NCBI RefSeq assembly: GCF_000192575.1
Contig: NZ_GL876926.1
Coordinates: 1,122,893-1,186,892, forward strand
Length of the DNA: 64,000 nt
Reading direction: 5' to 3'
From: Novosphingobium nitrogenifigens DSM 19370
GTDB taxonomy: Bacteria > Pseudomonadota > Alphaproteobacteria > Sphingomonadales > Sphingomonadaceae
The notes below the pieces were generated by a model. That model did not search any database, was not told the DNA's origin, and worked only from the letters and a program-made list of their open reading frames with translations. Numbering within the stretch: position 1 is the stretch's first letter; every line of letters begins with the position of its first letter. This document shows, one piece after another, positions 46,916-59,551 of the stretch. Position numbers and translations under genes: made by a program.

Positions 46916-49714
46916 TCATTGGCCCGCACCAGCGATCCCTTCTATGGTCGGCGGCGGAAATGCCCGCCCAAGATCCTCGCGACTGGGGGCGTTCTGGGGC
47001 CGTCCGTAATAATAGCCCTGCCCCTGTTCACATCCTTCCGCGACGAGGAAGGCAATCTGCTCTTCGGTTTCGATCCCTTCGGCCAGAACCGGAATGTCGA
47101 GGCTCTTGCCCAGCGCCAGCACCGCCCGGACGATCGCGACGGCCTGTGAACTGGTGGCCGCCTGACGCAGGAAGAACCGATCGATCTTGATCTTGTCAAA
47201 GGGAAAGGCATGCAGGGTGTCGAGCGAGGAATGCCCGGTCCCGAAATCGTCGATCGCGATGGAAATGCCCAAGGCCTTGATCCGGCGCAGGATATAGAGC
47301 GCCTTGGTTCTGTCGGCAATGATCGCGCTTTCGGTGATCTCGAACTCGATCTGTCGCGTCGACACCCCGGCGTCGAGAACGACCGCAATGAGCCGTTGCA
47401 GGAGATCGCCCTGCTGGAACTGGACCGGGGACAGGTTGACCGCCACCTTGAGATGGCTCGGCCAGTGGATCGCCACTCTTGCCGCTTCGCTCAGGACCCA
47501 TTCGCCGATGGCAAAGATTTCGCCGGTCTCTTCAGCAATCGGGATGAAGATGTCCGGACTGACGACCCCGCGAACCGGATGGTGCCAGCGCGCCAGCGCC
47601 TCGTAACCGATAAGCGCTCCGCTCTTGAGCGAATGCTGCGGCTGGAACAACAGGCGCATTTCCCCGCGTTCGACCGCGCCCCGCAGATCGACAGCCAATT
47701 GACGGCGACTGCGCTTGTCCTCGTCCATCGCCGGGTCGAACAGGCACAGATCCTGTCCAAGGCTGTCCTTGGCACGATGGAGCGCGAGATCGGCGTTGTT
47801 GAAGATCGTGTTCGGATCACCGCCATGCCGGGGGAATATCGCGACCCCCATGCAAGCCGAAACATCGACCGAGAGCCCCTGCTCCTCGATCGGGGTCTGG
47901 AAACAGGCTTTCAGACGGTCGATGAACGCCCACAGGGCCGCTTCGTCGCCGACCATTTTCCCGGCGACGAAATCGTCGCTGCCAAGGCGCGCGATCCGCT
48001 CGCCCTTGCCGCAAACGGCCTTGAACCGGGCGCCGAGTTCACGAATGACATGATCGCCGAAAGCTTGACCATGGGTGTCGTTGACCACCCGCAGCCCGTC
48101 GAGATTGATCGCGACAACAGCGAACTGCATGTCCCGCTGGGCCGCCAGTTCCATTTCGCCGACGGCCCAGATCTTGAAATTCTCCCGATTGGGCAAACCG
48201 GTCAGGAGATCGTGAAGGACAAGATGGGCAATGCGTGCCTCGTCCCGGCGCCGTTCGGTGACATCGGAAAACGTCGCGACCCAGCCGCCGTCCTCCAGCC
48301 GCCGGCTTGATACCGAAACGATGAAGTCATCGCCGCATTCGACGATGACCGACTGGCTGGGATTCTCGGGCGGAGCCATGATCGCCTGTTGCAGCATCGT
48401 TGCGACAAAGGCGCGATCGACGCCTTCGCATCCCTCGACCATCAGCGCGACGAGTGAGACGAGCGAAATCCCCGGAACGACCCTTGCCCCGGCAATGTCC
48501 CACAATTCGGCAAGGCGCGAATTGGACAGGACCAGACGTCCCGAAGCATCGAAAAGCGCGAGCCCGTGCAGCATGTTGCCGAGCGCGGTATCTCGCTGGG
48601 CCTTCATCGCGGCCAGACGATCCTGATCCTCCTTCAAACGGGTCATGTCCCGGGTGATCTTGGCGAAACCGGCAATGCGGCCATCGTCGTCATGGATCTG
48701 TTCGAGCGTGACGTGGGCCCAGAAACGCGTCCCGTCCTTGCGGCAACGCCACCCCTCGCCTCGGTACAACCCTTCCCGCGCCGCATGGGCGAGAACCATG
48801 GCGGGCGTTCCCTGCGCGCGATCTTCAGGCGTATAGAAAATCTCGAAAGGCTGTCCGACGACTTCCCCCTCGACATAGCCTTTCAGGCGTTCGGCGCCCG
48901 TGTTCCAGTTCGCGACCCGCCCGTCGGGGGTCAGCATGTAAAGCGCGCAATCGGAAATGTTGCGCGCCAGAATGGAAAACTGATGCTCGCCGGCGCGCAA
49001 CAGCGCGTCGGTGCGCCGAGCGAGGGCGAGAGCGCCCAGACAGATCAGAATGACCAACGTCGCCGCCACGCCGGTCAGCGTCGACATCGTCTGGGCCGAC
49101 AACAGCGTGCGCCCCGCATCGTCCATGCGCGAAGGGATCAGCACGATCGCGGCCATGCCCGTGAAGTGGAGCATGACCACCCCGAGGAAAAGCAGGATGC
49201 AAGAGAGTTCGATCCGTCGCTGCGCACGCATCAGCCGCAGGGCCGGTTCGAGCGGAGCCACGCCCAGAACGACCGACAGCGCCAGGAGATCGGGTTCAAA
49301 GCGGATCGTGGCGGGCAGCGCCAGAGCCTCGACACCCACATAGTGCATGGCCGACACACCGCATCCGACGACCAGAGCGCCCAACGTCGAGGCTCCGCGC
49401 CCCCGGTATCGGGCAGCCAGCCACAGACCCGCAGTGACTGTCATGATAGCAAGGCCAAGCGAAACGATTGTGGGCATCAGACGATAGGTCGCGGGCAGAT
49501 CGGGACGATACCCCATCAGTGCCACGAAATGCGTCGACCACAGGCCGAACCCGGTCGCGCCCCCGGCCCCCATGATCCACCGCCGATCCCCTACGACCAG
49601 CGCACGGCGCATCAGCAGCATTCCGGTAACGGCACTGGCAAGACAGATCAGCGCAGCCAGGACGACGAGGGCAAGCTGATGATGTTCGACCGTGCAGGAA
49701 TAGATGCGCAGCAC
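46916..49714 (-). CDS. MHYT-PAS-GGDEF-EAL c-di-GMP signalling protein, GGDEF motif degenerate
   Basis: Membrane protein of 932 residues. The MHYT sensor has seven or so helices (residues about 1-240), with the MHYVGVEAL, HFTGMAA and THFVALMGY motifs that may bind Cu or gas ligands. PAS domains follow (about 245-500), then GGDEF and EAL. The GGDEF motif reads GSDDF (578-582), so cyclase activity is doubtful. EAL is intact (705-707), as are NLSP, ITES, DDFGTGH, KIKID and EGIE, so phosphodiesterase activity is likely. The GTG at 49714 follows GGGGG and gives MLRIYSC, the usual MHYT N-terminus; an earlier ATG at 49768 does not. Confidence 0.9.
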   Translation of the reverse strand: MLRIYSCTVEHHQLALVVLAALICLASAVTGMLLMRRALVVGDRRWIMGAGGATGFGLWSTHFVALMGYRPDLPATYRLMPTIVSLGLAIMTVTAGLWLAARYRGRGASTLGALVVGCGVSAMHYVGVEALALPATIRFEPDLLALSVVLGVAPLEPALRLMRAQRRIELSCILLFLGVVMLHFTGMAAIVLIPSRMDDAGRTLLSAQTMSTLTGVAATLVILICLGALALARRTDALLRAGEHQFSILARNISDCALYMLTPDGRVANWNTGAERLKGYVEGEVVGQPFEIFYTPEDRAQGTPAMVLAHAAREGLYRGEGWRCRKDGTRFWAHVTLEQIHDDDGRIAGFAKITRDMTRLKEDQDRLAAMKAQRDTALGNMLHGLALFDASGRLVLSNSRLAELWDIAGARVVPGISLVSLVALMVEGCEGVDRAFVATMLQQAIMAPPENPSQSVIVECGDDFIVSVSSRRLEDGGWVATFSDVTERRRDEARIAHLVLHDLLTGLPNRENFKIWAVGEMELAAQRDMQFAVVAINLDGLRVVNDTHGQAFGDHVIRELGARFKAVCGKGERIARLGSDDFVAGKMVGDEAALWAFIDRLKACFQTPIEEQGLSVDVSACMGVAIFPRHGGDPNTIFNNADLALHRAKDSLGQDLCLFDPAMDEDKRSRRQLAVDLRGAVERGEMRLLFQPQHSLKSGALIGYEALARWHHPVRGVVSPDIFIPIAEETGEIFAIGEWVLSEAARVAIHWPSHLKVAVNLSPVQFQQGDLLQRLIAVVLDAGVSTRQIEFEITESAIIADRTKALYILRRIKALGISIAIDDFGTGHSSLDTLHAFPFDKIKIDRFFLRQAATSSQAVAIVRAVLALGKSLDIPVLAEGIETEEQIAFLVAEGCEQGQGYYYGRPQNAPSREDLGRAFPPPTIEGIAGAGQ

Positions 49715-50047
49715 TGGAACACCCCCGGAAAACCGCCGTTGCAGCATCCCCCCGCCGGGATCGCGCACCCCGCCGGACGATGGCAGACGACTGCCGCACT
49801 ATTGTGCTAGCGAGGCGTAGTTAACATGAAGTTCCACGCCTTGCGGGTTGTTACGCTACGCGCCGTTAAGGCTGTTCCAAACCCGATGTGGCAGACCCGA
49901 ACCCGCGTCCGGCAGCAGCTGAACACGCCCCCCGCGCTTGAAAGCCCCCGGCATGAAAGGTCTTGGTTTCACTCCGTCAGCGGCCTTCCCCGCCGCTCCC
50001 TGCGGCGTCGCGGGAACGGTGCCCCATGCCCGTTCCCGACAAATCCG
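49715..50047. other. Divergent intergenic region between two c-di-GMP genes
   Basis: No gene is supported in 333 bases, although the plus frame stays open from 49826. The predicted peptide there is Arg/Pro-rich and unlike protein. It contains the hairpin at 50011-50038 and would hold both promoters. Confidence 0.4.
50011..50038 (+). promoter_or_regulatory. Hairpin immediately before the GAF-GGDEF-EAL start
   Basis: CGGGAACGG and CCGTTCCCG form a 9-base perfect stem with a 10-base loop, ending 9 bases before the proposed GTG start. It could limit translation or be a protein-binding palindrome. If the protein really starts upstream, it lies inside the gene. Confidence 0.35.
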
Positions 50048-52060
50048 GTGCTTGCAATCGTGAAATTCGAACCCATCCCCCAGCCACCGATCTTCGAGAC
50101 CGTTGATGACGGCACCCGGATAGAACGACTGGAACGCCAGCTCCTCCGGGAACGCAAGGCGCGACGGGAAGCCGAAGAAATCGCTGAAAACGGACTACGC
50201 GAGCTTCGTGAAAGCCGCCGCCATCTCGCCTTGCTGCAACGCATCACTGATCGCGCGAACCATGCGGACGAAATCCGCGAGGCACTTGCCTTTGCCATCA
50301 CCGAAATCTGTGTCGAGATGGGCTGGGATTTCGGCAATGCCTATCTGGTGCAAGGCGGGCGAGACGTCGTCGCATGCGATTGCTGGCATCTCGCAGCCCC
50401 TGTCGGCTGGATGCCCTTCGTCGACTATTCACGGAACGCCCGCTTTCCGCGCGGAACATGTCTTCCCGGACGCGTCCTTGCCGACGGACGCATGCACTGG
50501 ATTGACGACATGCGCGCCGAGCCGGAGTTCCTGCGCCGGGACCTTGCCACCCAATGCGGGGTGATCTCGGCTTGTGCCTTTCCGGTGATCGCCAACAGCG
50601 AAGTCTTCGCGGTCTGCGAGTTCTTCTCCCATGACGCGGTGTCGCCGTCCGAGGCCATGTCGGAAACCATCGCGCAAATCGGGATACAATTGAGCCGAGT
50701 TGTCGAGCGGGTCCGGTCGCGCGCGGCGCTGCTCCACGACGCGCTTCATGACGCGCTGACGACGCTGCCGAACCGGGTCCTGCTACACGAGCGGGCGAGC
50801 AGCGCCTTTGCCCGTCTGCCCGCCACCGGCAAGGGGTTGGGCGTCATGGTCATCGATCTCGACGGGTTCAAGGCGGTGAACGACAAGCTCGGCCATCACG
50901 CAGGCGATTGCATACTGGTCGCAGCGGCGGCCCGCCTGCGCGACGCCATGAACGAGGCCCTTGTCGATATAGGCAAGGATGCCAAGGGCACTCTCGCCCG
51001 GACCGGCGGCGACGAATTCGTGGTCCTGCTCGAAGGCGTGAACACGCCTGCCATCCCGCTCGCCATTGCCGAACGCATTCTTGCCGAAGTGTCGATGCCG
51101 TTCGAAGTCGGACGGGACGAAATCACGATCAGCGCCTCGATCGGCATTGCCCTCAGCAACGCATCCTACCACGATTATGACGAAGTCCAGCGGGACGCCG
51201 ATCTCGCCATGTATCAGGCGAAATCGTCAGGCCACGGCCATACGGTCGTGTTCACCTGCACGCTTGGCAAATCGGTCCGCCTCCGCATGGCACTCGAACG
51301 GGAAATCCGCGAAGCCATTCGCGAAAAGCAGTTCGTGCTCCACTATCAACCGATCCTCGACCTCACATCGCGCGAGATCAAGGGGTTCGAGGCGCTTGTC
51401 CGCTGGAAGCACCCCGAACGCGGGCTGGTCCTGCCTTATGAATTCATCCCCACGGCCGAGGAAACCGGCCTGATCGTCTTCATAGGCGACTGGGTCCTGC
51501 ACGAAGCCTGTCAGGCGATGGCGCGTCTCCATGCCCGATGCCGCTCGGACGACCTCCCCTTCATTGCCGTCAACATCGCGCCGCAGCAGTTCCTCCAGAG
51601 CGACTTCGTCGCCTATCTGCGCAAGGTCATCGAGGACACCGGGGTTCCCCCGCACTGCCTGAAATTGGAAGTCACCGAAGGGGTCGCGATCCTCGATGCG
51701 GACCGCACGCGCCGGGTTCTCGAGGAATGTCGCGGGATCGGCGTCCGCACGGGTCTCGATGATTTCGGGACCGGATATTCCTCGCTGTCCTACCTTCATT
51801 CGCTGCCGTTCGACACGATCAAGATCGACCGCTCATTCATCGCCGCGCTCGACCAGCCCAAGAGCCGGAAAATCGTCCACACGATTCTCGACCTTGCGAT
51901 CAATCTCGATCTCAACGTCGTTGCCGAAGGGATCGAAACGACCGACCAGCAGGCAGCTCTGACCGCGATGGGATGCGACATGGGGCAAGGCTTTCACCTT
52001 GGCCTTCCGCTCGAGGAAAAGACCGCGTTTTCCATGTTGCCGCAAGCGGAATGTCACTGA
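50048..52060 (+). CDS. GAF-GGDEF-EAL c-di-GMP cyclase/phosphodiesterase
   Basis: Soluble protein of about 670 residues. A short N-terminal coiled coil (RIERLERQLLRERKARREAE) leads into a GAF domain (about 60-215). GGDEF is intact (TGGDEF, 320-324), with DGFKAVNDKLGHHAGD. EAL is intact (FEALVRWKHP, 448-450), and NIAPQQF, EVTEG, DDFGTGYSSL and EGIET complete the active site. Both enzyme activities are therefore possible. The start is uncertain: GTG at 50048 or 50060, with no clear ribosome-binding site. Divergent from the MHYT protein. Confidence 0.88.
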   Translation: MLAIVKFEPIPQPPIFETVDDGTRIERLERQLLRERKARREAEEIAENGLRELRESRRHLALLQRITDRANHADEIREALAFAITEICVEMGWDFGNAYLVQGGRDVVACDCWHLAAPVGWMPFVDYSRNARFPRGTCLPGRVLADGRMHWIDDMRAEPEFLRRDLATQCGVISACAFPVIANSEVFAVCEFFSHDAVSPSEAMSETIAQIGIQLSRVVERVRSRAALLHDALHDALTTLPNRVLLHERASSAFARLPATGKGLGVMVIDLDGFKAVNDKLGHHAGDCILVAAAARLRDAMNEALVDIGKDAKGTLARTGGDEFVVLLEGVNTPAIPLAIAERILAEVSMPFEVGRDEITISASIGIALSNASYHDYDEVQRDADLAMYQAKSSGHGHTVVFTCTLGKSVRLRMALEREIREAIREKQFVLHYQPILDLTSREIKGFEALVRWKHPERGLVLPYEFIPTAEETGLIVFIGDWVLHEACQAMARLHARCRSDDLPFIAVNIAPQQFLQSDFVAYLRKVIEDTGVPPHCLKLEVTEGVAILDADRTRRVLEECRGIGVRTGLDDFGTGYSSLSYLHSLPFDTIKIDRSFIAALDQPKSRKIVHTILDLAINLDLNVVAEGIETTDQQAALTAMGCDMGQGFHLGLPLEEKTAFSMLPQAECH

Positions 52061-52090
52061 CGGGCGATGGGGAGGCTCCATCGCCCGTCA
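52058..52090 (+). terminator. Hairpin at the end of the GAF-GGDEF-EAL gene
   Basis: TGACGGGCGATGG and CCATCGCCCGTCA form a perfect 13-base stem with the loop GGAGGCT. The first arm contains the stop codon itself. There is no T run, so termination is likely but not certain. Confidence 0.7.
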
Positions 52091-52282
52091 GGCGGCACAT
52101 CCCCCCGGATTTAGGGTAGGACCTGAAAGCCCCGTCCACCCCGCGCGCCGATGACAACTCGTGACGATCCCCCCTCACCCGTTCCGAACCGGGCGGGATC
52201 GAACAAGCATTTCAATGGCAGATTCGGCCCCGTTCGTCCTTGGCGAAAATCAATGACGAAAAACGGGAAAACCCCGGTTTTC

Positions 52283-54576
<2,294 letters not shown>

Positions 54577-54584
<8 letters not shown>

Positions 54585-57500
54585 GGGTAGCCTCCCGATC
54601 GCCGGCGGCTCGCTCGGCCGGGTTTTCGCCGAACTTTTCATAAAGGATCGGCAGCAGGATCAGCGTCAGCAGGGTCGAGGTGATCAGACCGCCGATCACG
54701 ACAATGGCCAGCGGCTTCTGGATTTCCGATCCCGGCCCGGTCGCGAACAGCAAGGGCACCAAACCGAACGCGGCAATGCTCGCCGTCATCAGCACCGGAC
54801 GCAGGCGCCGTTGCGCGCCGTGCCGGACCGCTTCGGCCAACGGCATCCCGTGTTCGCGCAATTGCCGGAAATAGCTGACCATGACGAGACCGTTGAGCAC
54901 CGCGATCCCGAGCAGCGCGATGAACCCGACCGACGCGGGAACCGAAAGGTATTCGCCCGAAATCGCCAATGAAATCATGCCCCCGACGAGCGCGAAGGGA
55001 ATGTTGACGAGAATGAGCAGCGAAGCGCGCGCACTCGACAACGTCGCATAGAGCACCACGAAAATCATCAGGAGCGAGATCGGCAGGACCATCGCCAACC
55101 GGGCCGAGGCACGTTGCTGGTTCTCAAACTGACCACCCCAGACGATACGATAGCCCTGCGGCAGCTTCACATGCGCCTGAATGTCGGCCTTGGCCTGATC
55201 GACATAGCCGACAAGATCACGCCCCGAGACGAACGCCTGCACCATCGCAAAGCGCGAGCCGTTTTCGTGCTCGATCTTCACCGGGCCGTCGATACGTTCG
55301 ACCTTGGCAACATCGCTTGCCCGCACGATCTGGCCGCTGGGAGAGCGATAGACCTGATCGGCGAAGGCCTGCGGGGTCTGCCCGCTATCGCCGCCGTTGC
55401 CGCGAATGACGATCGGAACCCGGCGCAGGCCTTGCGCCACAACACCGGTGCGAACGCCCTCGATCTGTGCACGCATGGCGTCCTGCAACTGGTCGATGGG
55501 CATGCCCGCACGGCCGGCCGCAATGCGATCGATGTCGACCTGGAGATAATCAACCCGATCGTTGGCCATGGTCAGCGCCTCGCTGGTGCCGGGAATGGCT
55601 TTCAGGCGGCCCTGGATCTGCGCGGCGATGCGCGCCAGTTCGGCGTTATCCGACCCGAAGATCCTGATCGCAAGATCGCCGCGCGCGCCGGTCAGCATTT
55701 CCGAAATGCGCATTTCAATGGGCTGGGTATAGCTCGTCTGGATCCCGGGAAGACCGGCCAGCGCCTTGCGGATCTGGTCGACGACCCATTCCTTGTCCCC
55801 CACCCGCCATTCCGCGCGCGGTTTGAGTTTGAGGAAGCTGTCGGTTTCATTGAGGCCCATGGGATCGAGCCCGAGTTCGTCCGATCCGGTGCGCGCGATG
55901 ACATCGGTCACTTCAGGAACTTTGCCCAAGATCGTCTTCTCGACTTTCTGATCGTCGGCAAGGCTGTGCGAGAGCGAAATCGACGGCGCCTTGGTCAACT
56001 GCACGATGACGCTGCCTTCGTCCATCGTCGGCAGGAACGTCTTGCCCGTGACCGTATAGGCAAAGACCGTCAGCACCAGCGACACGCCCGCCAGCGAAAA
56101 AACGATCCCCTTGCGCGCGAACGCACCGTTCAGAAGCGCGGCATATTTCGGCGAGAGCTTGCGCATGAGCCAAGGTTCGTGGTGCCCGCCATGCTCGTCA
56201 GCTTTCACTTTCAACACATAGAACGAGAGCACCGGGATCAAAGTCAGCGCCAATGCCAGCGCTGACAGCAGGGCAAGGACGATCGTGAGTGCAACCGGCG
56301 AGAACAGCTTGCCTTCGAGCCCTTCGAGGGTGAGCAGCGGCAGGAACACGAGCGCAATGATCGCCATGCCGCTTGCGACCGGAGTCGCGACTTCGGCTGC
56401 CGCGACAAAGACATTGGCAAGCTTGCTCGCGCGCGCGTGAGTGGGATCGGACAGACGCTCGACCACGTTCTCGACGACGACTACCGCCCCGTCGACAAGC
56501 ATGCCGACCGCGATGGCCAGCCCGCCAAGGCTCATCAGATTGGCGGTAAGCCCGATCGATTTCATGAAGATGAAGGTGAGCAACGAGGCCATCGGCAAGG
56601 CAAGCGCGACGATGACCGACGCCCGCACGTCCCCCAGGAACAAAAGCAACAGCACGACGACCAGCACCGTCGCCTCGATCAGCGCCTCTTCGACCGTTCC
56701 GACCGCTCGTTCGATCAGATCGGAACGGTCGTAAAAGACATTGGCCTTCATGCCGGTCGGCAGGGTCGGGGCGATCTCGTCGAGCCGCGCCTTGACGCCC
56801 GCAACGACTTTCGACGCGTCCGCCCCGCGAAGCGCGATGACCAGCCCTTCGACCGCCTCGCCCGTGCCGTTGCGCGTCACCGCGCCATAGCGGGTCAGCG
56901 ATCCGACCCGCACGGTCGCAACGTCACCCACGCGCACCACGCCCGTCGGCCCGGAACGGACAACGACCGCCGACAGATCGTCGAGATTGCGGATCGCGCC
57001 GGTCGCCCGGACGATCAGCGCTTCTTCGCCGGTGGCAAGGCGCCCCGCACCGTCATTGCGGTTCCCGGCATTGATCGCGGAGGAAAGGTCCGCAACTGTC
57101 AGCCCGGCCGCAGCCAGTGCATTGGCATCGGGCGCCACTTCAAAGGTTTCGACCATGCCGCCGAGCGAATTGACGTCGGCCACGCCCGGCACGGTACGCA
57201 AGGCGGGACGGATAACCCAGTCAAGCACACGCCGCTTTTCGGCAAGGCTCTGCGGCCCTTCCAGCGTGAACATGTACATGTCCGACAGCGGCGTCGAGAT
57301 CGGCGCCATCCCGCCCGACACCGTCGAAGGCAGATTGCCCATGACGCCCGACAGGCGCTCGTTGACCTGATTGCGCGCCCAGTAGACGTCGGTGGTGTCG
57401 TCGAAATTGATCGTGATGTCGGCAATCGCGTATTTCGCCGCCGAACGCAGCACCGTCTGGTGCGGAATGCCCAGCATTTCCTGCTCGACCGGAGCGATCA

Positions 57501-57693
57501 CCCGGCTTTCGACTTCCTCGGGCGTCATGCCCGGGGCTTTCAGGATGATCTTGACCTGCGTCGAGGAAATGTCGGGAAAGGCATCGATCGGCAGGTTCAT
57601 GTAGGACCACACGCCGAGCCCCGCCAGAACCAGTGCCAGCCCGATGATCGCGATGCGCCACGCGAGCGCGCGTTCGACCAGTTTGCGCAACAT
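54577..57693 (-). CDS. Heavy-metal efflux RND permease, CzcA/CusA family
   Basis: Proton-driven inner-membrane pump of 1038 residues, full length. It begins with a helix and the typical PIDAFPDISSTQVKI, then PGMTPEEVESRVIAPVEQEM. The TM4 motif AIAVGMLVDGAVVVVENV carries the conserved Asp of HME pumps. The metal cannot be read with confidence: it resembles Czc/Ncc (divalent) types more than CusA. Second of three genes (adaptor, pump, channel), starting four bases after the adaptor gene. Confidence 0.93.
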
Positions 57694-57697
57694 GGCC

Positions 57698-58810
57698 TTA
57701 CTGCCCCTGGCTCATGGACTTGAGCTCGGCGACACCCGATGTCGCGACGACCGCCCCCGCCGCCAGCCCGGACGTCAGGAACGTGCGATCGCCGATCTGC
57801 CCGGCAACCGTGACCTTGACCGGGCGAAAGCCCTTGACCTCGCGCACGAAGACGATGTCCCCGCTTTCGATATGTGCCACCGACGAGGCTGGCACCGACA
57901 CGCCGCCGCCATGGGCGGGACCCGCGATCGTGACCATGACGCCCTTGCCCGGAACGAAACCGCTGCCCGCAGGCAGGCTAGCCTTGGCCGCCAGCGAGCG
58001 GGTCATCGGGTCGAGCGATTGCGCGACCGACAGGACCGTGCCCTCAACCACGCGACCGTCCTGTTCGACATGGATCGTCATGCCCTGCCGCACTTGCCCC
58101 GCGAGGCGCTCGGGCACTTGCAGATCGAGCCGCAAGGCCGCGACGTTCTCGACGATGAACGGCGCCGCGCCGTTCCCGACCGGCGCCCCGGTATCGACCG
58201 TGACACTCGCGACGCGTCCCGAAATCGGTGCCCGCAATGTGATCGTGCCGTCACGCCCCGCGCTGCCGATCGCCAGAAGGCGGCGATTTTCCGCAACGGT
58301 CGCTTCGGTTGCGCGCAAGGCCGCGCGGGCTTCGTCCGCCCGTGCAGGAGCGATGATCCCCTCGCGTGCCAGCTGGTTCATGCGGGCGGCATTGGCCGAC
58401 GCGACCGGCAATTCGGCCTGCGACCGGGCGAGCGCGGCGCCGTATTGCACCGCTTCGCTCGCGCGGACCACGGCCAGTACGTCGCCCTGCCGCACGTCCT
58501 GCCCTTGAATGACCGCGACCTTGACCACCGTTCCGGCATAAGGCGTGGTGACCGCCACGCGCGCATCGGGCGGCAATGATACGACGCCCGGCACAGTCCC
58601 GACCGGCGTCGCATCCGCAACCCGGGCCGCTTCGGTCCCGATCCCCAGATTGGCCACTTGCGCAGCGGTCAGCGCGATGGTCCCGTCACCCTTGGTCGCT
58701 TCGGCCGGAGCCGCCGCATCGGTTGCCGCCTGCTTGCCACAAGCGGAAAGAGCGGCCAACGCCACGCAGAGCGGAACGGCCAGACGGACGGAAAGGGCGG
58801 GGCTTTTCAT
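57698..58810 (-). CDS. Metal efflux RND adaptor lipoprotein, CzcB-like
   Basis: Periplasmic adaptor of 370 residues. The signal peptide has a lipobox (LAALSACGKQ), so it is likely lipid-anchored. The barrel-sandwich motif PPDARVAVTTPYAGTVVKVAV and GRVASVTVDTGAPVG are visible, followed by beta-barrel strands with QSLDPMTRSLAAKASL. The ATG at 58810 follows GGGA; the open frame continues far upstream and is ignored. First gene of the pump operon, divergent from its likely two-component regulator. Confidence 0.92.
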   Translation of the reverse strand: MKSPALSVRLAVPLCVALAALSACGKQAATDAAAPAEATKGDGTIALTAAQVANLGIGTEAARVADATPVGTVPGVVSLPPDARVAVTTPYAGTVVKVAVIQGQDVRQGDVLAVVRASEAVQYGAALARSQAELPVASANAARMNQLAREGIIAPARADEARAALRATEATVAENRRLLAIGSAGRDGTITLRAPISGRVASVTVDTGAPVGNGAAPFIVENVAALRLDLQVPERLAGQVRQGMTIHVEQDGRVVEGTVLSVAQSLDPMTRSLAAKASLPAGSGFVPGKGVMVTIAGPAHGGGVSVPASSVAHIESGDIVFVREVKGFRPVKVTVAGQIGDRTFLTSGLAAGAVVATSGVAELKSMSQGQ

Positions 58811-58834
58811 GAGTCCCGGCCATACAGGGGCAAG

Positions 58835-58860
58835 CTGACAGCAACCTGTCAGTTTGTCAG
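58835..58860. promoter_or_regulatory. Repeat cluster TGTCAG in the pump/two-component divergent spacer
   Basis: CTGACAG-CAAC-CTGTCAG is a perfect 7-base inverted repeat. A second TTTGTCAG follows at once, giving a direct TGTCAG-TT-TGTCAG repeat, the kind bound by OmpR-family regulators. It lies in the 84-base spacer between the pump adaptor and the response regulator. Confidence 0.6.
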
Positions 58861-58894
58861 TGTATGCTTGCCCCGCAAAAGAGAGGATCGTGCT

Positions 58895-59551
58895 GTGCGG
58901 TTGCTGCTTGTCGAAGACGATGTCCAATTGGCCTCGCGCCTTGGCGAACGCCTGCGCGGGGCCGGTTTTGCCGTGGATGTCGCCACGAACCGCGCCGAAG
59001 GCGAGGCATGGCCCGACCTCGACAAGATCGGGGCGGTCATTCTCGACCTTAATCTGCCCGATGGCTCGGGCATGGATCTCCTGCGATACTGGCGCGCGCG
59101 CCGGATCGCATGCCCGGTCATCATTCTCACCGCCCGAGGAAGCTGGCAGGACAAGGTCGAAGGATTGAATGCCGGAGCCGACGATTTCGTGGTGAAACCG
59201 GTGCGCTTCGAAGAATTGCTCGCCCGCCTCCACGCGGTCTGGCGCCGTCAGCAGGGCGCGGCCGACGCCTGGATCGAAAAAGGCGCTTTGCGGCTCAATC
59301 CGGCGGACAAGAAAGCCGAGTTGGAAGGCGAGGAACTGGCGCTGTCGCGCATGGAATTCCGCCTCCTTCACCTGTTCCTGCGCCATGCCGGAAAACCGTT
59401 GAGCCAGAGCGAAATCATGGACCACCTCTACGACCTCGACAGCGAACGACAGGCCAACGCGGTCGAAGTGCTCATCGGTCGTCTGCGCCGCAAGATCGGC
59501 AGCGAGCGGATCGAAACCCTGCGCGGCTTCGGCTACAGGTTGCTGGCATGA
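58895..59551 (+). CDS. OmpR-family response regulator
   Basis: DNA-binding regulator of 218 residues. The receiver has the acidic pocket VEDDVQL, the phospho-acceptor Asp51 in VILDLNLPDGSG and a Lys near VVKPVRF. The winged-helix C-terminus ends NAVEVLIGRLRRKIG and GFGYRLL. The GTG at 58895 follows GAGAGGA. Overlaps the kinase gene (ATGA). Location next to the pump suggests metal-responsive control. Confidence 0.93.
   Translation: MRLLLVEDDVQLASRLGERLRGAGFAVDVATNRAEGEAWPDLDKIGAVILDLNLPDGSGMDLLRYWRARRIACPVIILTARGSWQDKVEGLNAGADDFVVKPVRFEELLARLHAVWRRQQGAADAWIEKGALRLNPADKKAELEGEELALSRMEFRLLHLFLRHAGKPLSQSEIMDHLYDLDSERQANAVEVLIGRLRRKIGSERIETLRGFGYRLLA

Noticed and set aside
44112..47009. 965-residue plus-strand open frame
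   Set aside because: Overlaps the M20 gene in a different frame and is antisense to the FMN protein; no motif.
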